Source of the DNA: JANOGU01 sp031406135
GTDB lineage: Bacteria; Pseudomonadota; Alphaproteobacteria; Rhodobacterales; Rhodobacteraceae
Length of the DNA: 6,175 nucleotides
Assembly: GCA_031406135.1 (NCBI GenBank)
Contig: JANOGU010000411.1
Location: 1 to 6,175, forward strand
Direction of reading: 5' to 3'
In this document: piece after piece, positions 1 to 5,362 of the stretch
Position numbering within the stretch: the stretch's first letter is position 1
Layout of the letters: each line of letters begins with the position of its first letter
The notes under the pieces: generated by a model
Told to the model about the DNA's origin: nothing
Databases searched by the model: none
Seen by the model: the letters and a program-made list of their open reading frames with translations, nothing else
Translations under genes and position numbers: made by a program

Positions 1-101
1 GGTGTCGCTGGGGTTGGTGTTCGGTGTTCCCGGCGACATTGGTTTTGCCGCGGACCAGAAGCCGCCGAAGAAGACCACCAAAAGCAGTGGAAAGGGGTTG
101 G
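1..101. other. left-edge stretch, no gene identified
   Basis: This stretch lies beyond the end of the minus-strand cyclo-ligase gene. All three minus-strand frames stay open to the edge, which means little at this G+C content. One of them reads a hydrophobic run (LLLVVFFGGFWSAAKP) followed by an ATG at 39-37 and MSPGTPNTNPSDT. It could be the start of a gene continuing off the window, but no Shine-Dalgarno sequence precedes the ATG or the upstream GTG (78-76) and TTG (81-79) codons. The plus-strand frames show no recognisable protein either. I see no RNA gene or repeat here apart from the hairpin that begins at 102. Confidence 0.3.
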
Positions 102-138
102 GCGACCCCGCCCCGGGTCAGGCCCGGGGCGGGGTCGC
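102..138 (-). terminator. hairpin at the end of the mgtE / cyclo-ligase unit
   Basis: Bases 102-117 (GCGACCCCGCCCCGGG) are the exact reverse complement of 123-138, giving a perfect 16-bp G+C-rich stem with a 5-base loop at 118-122. The stop codon of the cyclo-ligase gene (TGA, 120-118) sits in the loop, so one arm is coding and the other is downstream. On the minus strand the stem is followed by CCAACCCCTTTTCC, which is only weakly U-rich. It is therefore an intrinsic terminator with a poor tail, or a 3'-end stabilising hairpin. It probably closes the mgtE transcript. Because the stem is symmetric it could also act on plus-strand transcription. Confidence 0.55.
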
Positions 139-675
139 CACGCCCGCCTCGGTCACGATCAGGTCGAGCCGCTCGTCGGTCGCGTCGATCGGCACCTCCG
201 CCACCTCCTGCGCCGCAAAGGCGTAGCCGATGGCCAGCCGCGGGCCGGTCGCCCGTAGCATTTCCAGCGTCCGGTCATAGAACCCGCCGCCGTAGCCCAG
301 CCGGTAGCCCTGCCGGTCCCAGGCCAGCAGGGGCACGATCAGCACCTCGGGCTCCAGCCATTCCCCTTCGGCCGGAATCAATGCGCCGAACTCGCCCTCG
401 ACCACAACGCAGCCGGGAGCCCAGCGGCGAAAGCGCAGCGGCACGCCCTTGCCGATGATGACCGGCACGCAAACCGGCCCCGGGTGGGCGGCCATGGCCG
501 GCAGCGGGTCGATCTCGGTGCGCATCGGCATGTAGCCTGACAGGACCTTGCCCGCATGCGGCGCCAGCACCGCGGCCAGATGCGCCGCGGCCTCGCCCTG
601 ACCGCCGGCGAAGGCCGCCTTGCGCGTCGCGTAGGCGGCCTTGCGGGCGGCGGCCTTGGTGTCGTCCAGGCTCAC
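118..675 (-). CDS. 5-formyltetrahydrofolate cyclo-ligase
   Basis: This enzyme (5,10-methenyltetrahydrofolate synthetase, EC 6.3.3.2) uses Mg-ATP to convert 5-formyl-THF into 5,10-methenyl-THF, returning a storage or inhibitory folate to the cytosolic one-carbon pool. The 185-residue length is normal for the family. The N-terminal Lys/Arg-rich helix (residues 7-20, KAAARKAAYATRKA), the substrate-loop motif GYMPMRTEID (47-56) and the nucleotide-binding signature LGYGGGFYDR (126-135) are all present. The C-terminal VPIDATDERLDLIVTE (161-176) is the usual final strand region. The start is a GTG (675-673) lying inside the mgtE stop as GTGA, a 4-bp overlap. There is no clear Shine-Dalgarno sequence, so translation is probably coupled to mgtE. 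A longer upstream reading in this frame crosses mgtE in another frame and is not real. The gene ends in the loop of a 16-bp hairpin. The family assignment is firm. I give no symbol because naming varies (ygfA, fau, mthfs). Confidence 0.93.
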   Translation of the reverse strand: MSLDDTKAAARKAAYATRKAAFAGGQGEAAAHLAAVLAPHAGKVLSGYMPMRTEIDPLPAMAAHPGPVCVPVIIGKGVPLRFRRWAPGCVVVEGEFGALIPAEGEWLEPEVLIVPLLAWDRQGYRLGYGGGFYDRTLEMLRATGPRLAIGYAFAAQEVAEVPIDATDERLDLIVTEAGVATPPRA

Positions 676-2042
676 AGCAGGATCACGGTGGCAAGCCCAA
701 GGAAGGCGAAGAACCCCATCACGTCGGTCATGGTGATGACGAAGGTGCCGGACGAGAGGGCCGGGTCGAAACCGAAGCGGTTCAAGAGAAGCGGTACCAG
801 GACGCCTGACAGCGCCGCGACGATCAGGGTCACGATCAGCGCCAGCCCGATCACCGCCCCCATCAGCGGCGCGCCGAACAGCACCCAGGCCCCCGCGCCC
901 ATCACCAGCGCGAAGACCGTGCCGTTGATGATCCCGACCGCCAGTTCGCGGCGGACGACGCGCCAGGCGTTGGCCCCGGTCAGGTCGCGCGTGGCCAGCG
1001 CCCGCACCGCCACGGTCAGCGACTGGGTCGCGGCGTTGCCGCCCATCGCCGCGACGATGGGCATCAGCGCCGCAAGAACCACCACGGCGGCAATGGTCGC
1101 CTCGAACTGGGCGATGACCAAGGCGCCGATATTGGCGGTGCCAAGGCTGATCGCCAGCCAGGGCAGACGCGCCTTCACCGTATCCCAGACGCCGTCGACG
1201 ATGGAGCTTTCCTCGTCCACCCCGGCCAGGCGCAGCATGTCCTCCTCGTGCTCCTCGTCCAGCACCACCATGGCGTCGTCGATGGTGATCACCCCGACGA
1301 GCCGGCCTCCGGCGTCCACCACAGGACAGGAGATCAGGTGATACTGGTTGAACATGTAGGCCACGTCGGTTTCCGACTCGGTGGCCGCGACGGTGCGGAA
1401 ACCGTCCTCGGTGATGTCGGCCAGCCGGATGTCGCGGCGCGAGGACAACAGCCGGCCAAGCGTCACATGGGCCACCGGCGTCATCCGCGGATCGACCAGG
1501 ATGACATGGTAGAACTGGTCGGGCAGGTGATCGGCGCCGCGCAGGAAGTCGATCGCCTCGCCCACCGTCCAGTGCTGCGGCGCCACCACTGTCTCGCGCT
1601 GCATCAGGCGGCCGGCGGTGTATTCCGGGAAGGCCATGGCGGCCTCGACCGCGGCACGGTCGGCGTCCTCCAGCGCATCCAGCACCGCCTCGGCCTGGGC
1701 GCCTTCGAGGTCTTCCAGCAGGTCCACGACGTCGTCGGTCTCGAGGTCGCGGACGGCTTCGACAAGCTGCGCCGGCCGGAGCGCCTCCACCACCTCGTCG
1801 CGGATCGATTCGTCGATCTCGGACAGGATCTCGCCGTCGATCCCGCCATGCCACAACGCCAGCAGGCTGGCGCGGTCGGCGGGTGCGATCTGTTCCAGCA
1901 GGTCGGCGACGTCCGCCGGGTGCAGCGGATCGAGCAGTTCCTCGACCCGCGCGGCGTCGCCGGCCGCCACCGCCTCCAGCACCGCTTCGATGCGGCGGTC
2001 GTCCAGCACGTCGTCCTCGGCCGTCTCCGCAAGCTCCGCCAT
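672..2042 (-). CDS. mgtE: magnesium transporter MgtE
   Basis: This is an inner-membrane Mg2+ channel of the MgtE (SLC41-related) family, 456 residues, which is the usual length. It has the standard order. An acidic superhelical N domain occupies about 10-140 (EELLDPLHPADVADLLEQ at 34-51, then PEYTAGRLM at 139-147). A CBS pair covers about 145-262. An acidic connecting helix (EEHEEDMLRLAGVDEESS, 263-280) leads to five predicted membrane helices between about 293 and 455. The pore-family motif MPIVAAMGGNAATQS (327-341) is present. Asp440 in TMTDVMGFFAF falls where the ion-binding Asp432 of the Thermus thermophilus channel lies. From family knowledge, the N and CBS domains sense cytosolic Mg2+ and close the pore. 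The start ATG (2042-2040) has a strong GGGGAGG Shine-Dalgarno sequence (2054-2048) five bases upstream. The gene is followed by the cyclo-ligase with a 4-bp overlap, so the two are co-transcribed. No Mg2+-sensing leader RNA was recognised upstream. Confidence 0.96.
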   Translation of the reverse strand: MAELAETAEDDVLDDRRIEAVLEAVAAGDAARVEELLDPLHPADVADLLEQIAPADRASLLALWHGGIDGEILSEIDESIRDEVVEALRPAQLVEAVRDLETDDVVDLLEDLEGAQAEAVLDALEDADRAAVEAAMAFPEYTAGRLMQRETVVAPQHWTVGEAIDFLRGADHLPDQFYHVILVDPRMTPVAHVTLGRLLSSRRDIRLADITEDGFRTVAATESETDVAYMFNQYHLISCPVVDAGGRLVGVITIDDAMVVLDEEHEEDMLRLAGVDEESSIVDGVWDTVKARLPWLAISLGTANIGALVIAQFEATIAAVVVLAALMPIVAAMGGNAATQSLTVAVRALATRDLTGANAWRVVRRELAVGIINGTVFALVMGAGAWVLFGAPLMGAVIGLALIVTLIVAALSGVLVPLLLNRFGFDPALSSGTFVITMTDVMGFFAFLGLATVILL

Positions 2043-2300
2043 GACGGCCTCCCCGGGGTCTTCCGTCGCGACCTTAGATCACCTTCCGCAGCAGTGAAAC
2101 AGCGCCCTGCGGGACCGCGGACGGCCCGGCGCGGGCTGGGTTAAAGTCGGTGCAATCCCTAACAAACCGTGAATCAGATCGCGCAAGTATCGGAAAACCA
2201 TGCAATAAAAAAATGTCCCACCGTGTGACGCTGGCGAAGATGGTTCCCTCGGCCGCGGAAAGCCCCTAGGGTGTGGCCGTCGCGAAAGGGGAACACGGAC
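2043..2300. promoter_or_regulatory. divergent mgtE / guaD intergenic region
   Basis: These 258 bp must carry both the mgtE promoter (minus) and the guaD promoter (plus). The only clearly A+T-rich part is about 2187-2218, with a run of seven A at 2209-2215. Beside mgtE, CCGCAG (2086-2091) and CTGCGG (2107-2112) form a 6-bp inverted repeat with a 15-base loop that would lie in the mgtE leader. GCCCG-N3-CGGGC sits further out, near 2128-2140. Near guaD there is the palindrome CCCTAGGG (2264-2271). TAGGGT (2267-2272) could serve as a -10 element with a 17-base spacer to a poor -35 (TTCCCT, 2244-2249). No promoter here is strong enough to call firmly, and I see no small gene. Confidence 0.35.
2286..2293 (+). 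promoter_or_regulatory. guaD ribosome binding site
   Basis: AAGGGGAA lies seven bases before the ATG at 2301. It decides the start. A GTG at 2271 in the same frame would add ten residues (MWPSRKGNTD) that are not part of the family's N terminus and would have no such site. Confidence 0.7.
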
Positions 2301-3581
2301 ATGACCGACCTGATCCTGGGGCAGACCCTGTGCTTCACCGGCGACCCGTTCCGTGAAGGGACCGGGGTCGCCCGGCACGAGCGGCAGGGGGCCGTGCTGG
2401 TGGATCGCGGGATGATCGCCGCCGTCGGCCAGGCAGACGCCCTGAAAGCCACCCACCCGCAGGCCCGGATCACCGATTACGGGTCCGCCCTGATCTCCGC
2501 CGGCTTCGTGGACGCGCATGTCCACTACCCCCAGACCGCGATCATCGCCTCCTGGGGCAAGCGGCTGATCGACTGGCTCAACCAATACACCTTCCCCGAG
2601 GAGCTGCGCTTCGCCGATCCCGCCTATGCGGTCGACGTGGCCGACCGCTACCTCGATCTGGTGCTGGCCCACGGCACCACCACGGTCTGCACCTACGCCA
2701 CGATCCACCCCGCCTCGGTCGACGCCATCTTCACCGCCGGGCAGGCGCGGGGCCTGCGGCTCTACGCCGGCAAGACCTGCATGGACCGCAACGCCCCGGA
2801 AGGCCTGCGCGACACGCCGCAATCGGCCTACGACGACTCCAAGGCGCTGCTGGAGAAATGGCACGGCGTGGACCGCCTGTCCTACGTCATCACCCCCCGC
2901 TTCTCCCCCACCTCGACCCCGGAACAGCTCGCCGCCCTGGGCGCCCTGTGGCGCGAGTTTCCCGACTGCCTGATGCAGACGCACCTCAGCGAGCAGGTGG
3001 ATGAATGCGCCTGGGTGAAGGAGCTTTTCCCCCAGTCGCGTGACTACCTCGACACCTACGAGGCGCAGGGCCTGCTGCGCGAGGGGGCGATCTATGGCCA
3101 CGCGATCTATCTGACCGAACGCGAGAAGGCGCGGCTCGTGGAGGCGGGGGCCTCGCTGGTCCACTGCCCTACCTCGAACACCTTCATCGGCTCGGGCCTG
3201 TTCGACATGACGCTGGCCACGAAGCTGCGGGTGGGGCTCGCCACCGACACCGGCGGCGGGTCGTCGTTCTCGATGTTGCGGACGATGGCGGCGGCCTACG
3301 AGGTCGGCCAGCTGCGCGGCAACCCGCTGCACCCGGCGCAGCTGTGGTGGCTGGCCACCCAGGGCTCGGCCCGCGCGCTGCACGCCGAGGGTCGGATCGG
3401 CAACCTCGCGCCGGGGATGGAGGCGGACCTCGTGGTCATCGACCTCGCCTCCACGCCCGCCATCGATCAGGCCACCCGCCGTGCTGGCGACATCTGGCAG
3501 GCGATCTTCCCCACGATCATGATGGGCGACGACCGGGCGGTGCGGGCGGTCTGGGTGGGCGGCAGGCCGGTCAGGTCCTGA
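2301..3581 (+). CDS. guaD: guanine deaminase
   Basis: This amidohydrolase-superfamily enzyme (EC 3.5.4.3) hydrolyses guanine to xanthine and ammonia in the cytosol, in purine salvage and catabolism. It is 426 residues long, normal for the family. The Zn ligands are visible: His73 and His75 in DAHVHYPQ, His228 in MQTHLSEQ, His267 in YGHAIYL, and Asp316 in LATDTGGG. Glu231 in HLSE is the expected proton shuttle. TPRFSP (198-203) is the substrate-contacting arginine-phenylalanine motif known from guanine deaminases. VHCPTSN (287-293) and the C-terminal LAPGMEADLVVID (369-381) also fit. The start at 2301 is set by a good Shine-Dalgarno sequence. No xanthine dehydrogenase or purine transporter gene is in the window, so the pathway context cannot be judged. 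The 3' end overlaps the convergent oxygenase gene by 11 bp. Confidence 0.95.
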   Translation: MTDLILGQTLCFTGDPFREGTGVARHERQGAVLVDRGMIAAVGQADALKATHPQARITDYGSALISAGFVDAHVHYPQTAIIASWGKRLIDWLNQYTFPEELRFADPAYAVDVADRYLDLVLAHGTTTVCTYATIHPASVDAIFTAGQARGLRLYAGKTCMDRNAPEGLRDTPQSAYDDSKALLEKWHGVDRLSYVITPRFSPTSTPEQLAALGALWREFPDCLMQTHLSEQVDECAWVKELFPQSRDYLDTYEAQGLLREGAIYGHAIYLTEREKARLVEAGASLVHCPTSNTFIGSGLFDMTLATKLRVGLATDTGGGSSFSMLRTMAAAYEVGQLRGNPLHPAQLWWLATQGSARALHAEGRIGNLAPGMEADLVVIDLASTPAIDQATRRAGDIWQAIFPTIMMGDDRAVRAVWVGGRPVRS

Positions 3582-3587
3582 TCAGGA
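3571..3587. repeat. palindromic overlap of two convergent gene ends
   Basis: Bases 3571-3581 (TCAGGTCCTGA) form an inverted repeat around a single central base. Bases 3576-3587 (TCCTGATCAGGA) form a second, perfect 12-bp palindrome. The first coincides exactly with the overlap of the two genes. guaD therefore ends AGG TCC TGA and the opposing gene ends AGG ACC TGA, giving Arg-Ser-stop and Arg-Thr-stop. No intergenic DNA is left for a conventional terminator between the genes. Confidence 0.8.
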
Positions 3588-5208
3588 AGCTGTCTCCCTC
3601 CCAGGACGCAACCCCCGAGTTGCGGGCGATCACCTGCGCCAGGCGGTTCGTCGACCGCACGACCGCAAGCCCGGCCTTGCTGAAAGCCTCTTCCCCGTAG
3701 ACGCTTCCTGCAAGCAGGGGATTGGTCAACGCCTGGGTGAAGGCATCGCTTGCCACCATCGTGGTCATCACTTCGCCCATCATGTCGGGGTCGCCGTAGC
3801 CCTCGGCAAAAAGGCCCACGAACCATTCCAGCCGGTCGACCTCGCCATAGAGCGCCCTCAGCCTTTCGGCGAGCGCCGGGTCCTTGGTCAGGCTCTCGAA
3901 GTCCGGGTACGGCTTCAGCCCGCAGAGATGGCGGTAGGCATTGAAGCCCCGCAGGCCGCATTCCCGCGCCATCTCGATACTCATCTTCTTCACGTTCGGG
4001 CCTTTGGGATCGTCGGCGACCAGCCAGCTGTGCGTGTTGCCCATGCCGATGCGGCCGGCCGGCTGACGCGTTGCAGCCTCGAGCACCGCGTCCATGCCCT
4101 TGGCGCGGATCCACACTGTTGCCCCGCGGAAGCGCATGGCCTCGATACGGTCACCACGGACGTCGATGGCGTCCGGGATCAGGTCATGCCAGCGGTAGAG
4201 CAGGGCGAATTCGACCGGAATCCAGTTGGTCCGGTACCACGGCTTGCGCTCGGCCACCCCGGGCACGATCACAAGCGGAAAGGCGACCGGCGCGATGTGG
4301 ACGATGTAGTCCTCGATCACGATGTTCAGAAGCACGGTGATCGTGGTGTTGCGGGCGGTCTGGAACACACGCTCGTCGTCCCAGTCCGGATGCGCATCGG
4401 CAATGATCCCGGCGTTGCGGTTGTGCTCGCGAAGAAAGATCGTGTTCATCAGCACATGGCCCGCCGTGGCGTTGCCGTGTTCGAGCCCGACGGCCATCAT
4501 CAGCAGGCGTGCGTGATCGGGGATCTTGGCCACCACGCGGGCGAGGTTTGCGGAGGTGTAGAGCCCCGCACGCACCTCGGTTCCGTCGGAAGCGAAACCG
4601 GGCGCAAACTCAGGGCGCAGCTCCACTTTCTCGTCGACGAGCCGGTAGAGCTGGTCCGGCCATTCTCCGCCATCGATCATCTGGCTGCGCAGCCGGCCCC
4701 TTCCCTTGCTGTCCGGCGCAGGCTCGCGAAGCATCGCCGTCTGCACCTCGCTGATGCCGTAGATCTGGCAAAGGTCGATTTCGTGGTTGCTCTCGTTCAT
4801 GCGGAAATGCCGGCGGCCCTCGGGCGGTTCCCATTTCGTGCGCAGGAAGCCGTCGGTGAACCACTGCGCGAAGAAGGCGAACAGGATCGAGGTATCGCTC
4901 GCCGGGCGGAACGCCTCGCGCCGGAACAGCGGCAGCAGCTGGTCGATGGGCGGGTGCTTGGGACTATTGGTGTGATCCGCGCGGCCAAGATGGCGGCCGG
5001 AAAAGCGGCGATCGGTCAGACCGTTCCAGGCGGGGTAGTCTGCGGCCATCGAGACCGGCCGCGGACGCACCGGCAGGGCATTGGCATACTTGTCGATGAG
5101 CCGTTCGCTGAGCGCCCGGCGCAGGAAGGGCATGCGGGCGAGATGGCGCGAGATGCGGTTCAGAACCGGCGCGGGAATCGCCGCCAGCAGCGTGGAAAGT
5201 GCGGACAT
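3571..5208 (-). CDS. cyclooxygenase-like heme peroxidase / fatty-acid dioxygenase family protein
   Basis: This 545-residue protein belongs to the animal heme peroxidase superfamily and, by eye, is closest to prostaglandin H synthase (COX). Matching blocks in order are: DYPAWNGL (57-64), ILFAFFAQWFTDGFLRT (108-124), HEIDLCQIYG (142-151), FLREHNR (258-264), VFQTARN with IVIEDY (281-301), EFALLYRWHDLIPD (333-346), and GLKPYPDFESLT (430-441). Tyr338 and His341 fall on the COX radical Tyr385 and proximal heme ligand His388. Gln115 falls on Gln203. The distal His207 position is Asp119, the Tyr355 position is Val308 and the Ser530 position is about Ala489. The epidermal-growth-factor domain of animal COX is absent. 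There is no cleavable signal peptide. Residues 1-46 could form amphipathic helices like the COX membrane-binding segment. The likely role is heme-dependent oxygenation of a lipid or other hydrophobic substrate, but the substrate is unknown and peroxidase activity is doubtful. The start at 5208 is supported by GGAGAG. Local G+C is lower than in the neighbours. Confidence 0.85.
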   Translation of the reverse strand: MSALSTLLAAIPAPVLNRISRHLARMPFLRRALSERLIDKYANALPVRPRPVSMAADYPAWNGLTDRRFSGRHLGRADHTNSPKHPPIDQLLPLFRREAFRPASDTSILFAFFAQWFTDGFLRTKWEPPEGRRHFRMNESNHEIDLCQIYGISEVQTAMLREPAPDSKGRGRLRSQMIDGGEWPDQLYRLVDEKVELRPEFAPGFASDGTEVRAGLYTSANLARVVAKIPDHARLLMMAVGLEHGNATAGHVLMNTIFLREHNRNAGIIADAHPDWDDERVFQTARNTTITVLLNIVIEDYIVHIAPVAFPLVIVPGVAERKPWYRTNWIPVEFALLYRWHDLIPDAIDVRGDRIEAMRFRGATVWIRAKGMDAVLEAATRQPAGRIGMGNTHSWLVADDPKGPNVKKMSIEMARECGLRGFNAYRHLCGLKPYPDFESLTKDPALAERLRALYGEVDRLEWFVGLFAEGYGDPDMMGEVMTTMVASDAFTQALTNPLLAGSVYGEEAFSKAGLAVVRSTNRLAQVIARNSGVASWEGDSFLIRT

Positions 5209-5214
5209 CCAAAT

Positions 5215-5220
5215 CTCTCC
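5215..5220 (-). promoter_or_regulatory. ribosome binding site of the COX-like gene
   Basis: GGAGAG on the minus strand lies six bases before the ATG at 5208-5206 and selects that start. The same frame stays open for another 87 codons upstream. That extension is rich in Arg and Pro, has no family similarity, and would run across the pdeM promoter and its first codons. Confidence 0.75.
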
Positions 5221-5251
5221 GTTTGTGAAAACAACTTTGAATTGAGCGTTC

Positions 5252-5279
5252 AGTATGCAGCAAGTCCTGCGCCGATCAA
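5252..5279 (-). promoter_or_regulatory. candidate promoter of the COX-like gene
   Basis: On the minus strand, TTGATC (5279-5274) and CATACT (5257-5252) are separated by 16 bases, a fair sigma-70-type match. Transcription would begin near 5245, leaving a leader of about 37 bases that contains the Shine-Dalgarno sequence. An inverted repeat TGAA-N7-TTCA (5238-5252) overlaps the predicted -10 and start point and could be an operator. That role is a guess from position alone. Confidence 0.4.
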
Positions 5280-5321
5280 TAGTTTCGTTCGGCCGCCGCA
5301 GCGCCGCAGGCCCTGACCCCC

Positions 5322-5351
5322 TTGCCATCGCGGCAAGCTCGAGACTAGAAC
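5322..5351 (+). promoter_or_regulatory. candidate pdeM promoter
   Basis: TTGCCA (5322-5327) and TAGAAC (5346-5351) are 18 bases apart; reading the -10 as CTAGAA gives 17. Transcription would start at about 5357, the A of the ATG, so the message may be leaderless. This agrees with the lack of a usable Shine-Dalgarno sequence. The only purine-rich bases, AAGG at 5352-5355, are one base from the start codon. The -35 lies inside a perfect hairpin, CTTGCC-N5-GGCAAG (5321-5337). Confidence 0.45.
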
Positions 5352-5362
5352 AAGGCATGAAC
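5348..5362 (+). promoter_or_regulatory. LexA-type SOS box over the pdeM start
   Basis: GAAC (5348-5351), seven bases, then GAAC (5359-5362) form the direct repeat GAAC-N7-GAAC. This is the complement of GTTC-N7-GTTC, the LexA recognition element established for alphaproteobacteria. It covers the end of the predicted -10 and the start codon, where bound repressor would block initiation. The first codons ATG AAC supply the second half-site. The repeat fits the exact spacing, and the downstream product is a DNA-repair nuclease. Eight fixed bases could still arise by chance. Confidence 0.6.

Noticed and set aside
118..1854. A 578-codon open frame on the minus strand spanning the cyclo-ligase and most of mgtE
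   Set aside because: Only its last 185 codons are the cyclo-ligase. The rest is low-complexity Arg/Gly/Pro-rich shadow of mgtE in another frame, not a fusion protein.
1248..2144. A 298-codon plus-strand open frame opposite mgtE
   Set aside because: It is an antisense shadow of mgtE codons, rich in His/Gln/Arg, with no domain. mgtE has clear motifs and a ribosome site.
2043..2200. A Mg2+ riboswitch (M-box) ahead of mgtE
   Set aside because: I found only short G+C-rich inverted repeats and could not recognise the conserved M-box core. Covariance-model scanning would be needed to overturn this.
2271..2300. GTG start for guaD ten codons upstream
   Set aside because: It lacks a ribosome site, and the AAGGGGAA at 2286-2293 points to the ATG at 2301.
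2079..3383. A 434-codon minus-strand open frame opposite guaD
   Set aside because: It is an antisense shadow of guaD, with no family resemblance and a composition typical of a reversed high-G+C gene.
3928..5316. A 462-codon plus-strand open frame opposite the COX-like gene
   Set aside because: It is antisense to a strongly conserved protein and shows no recognisable motif.
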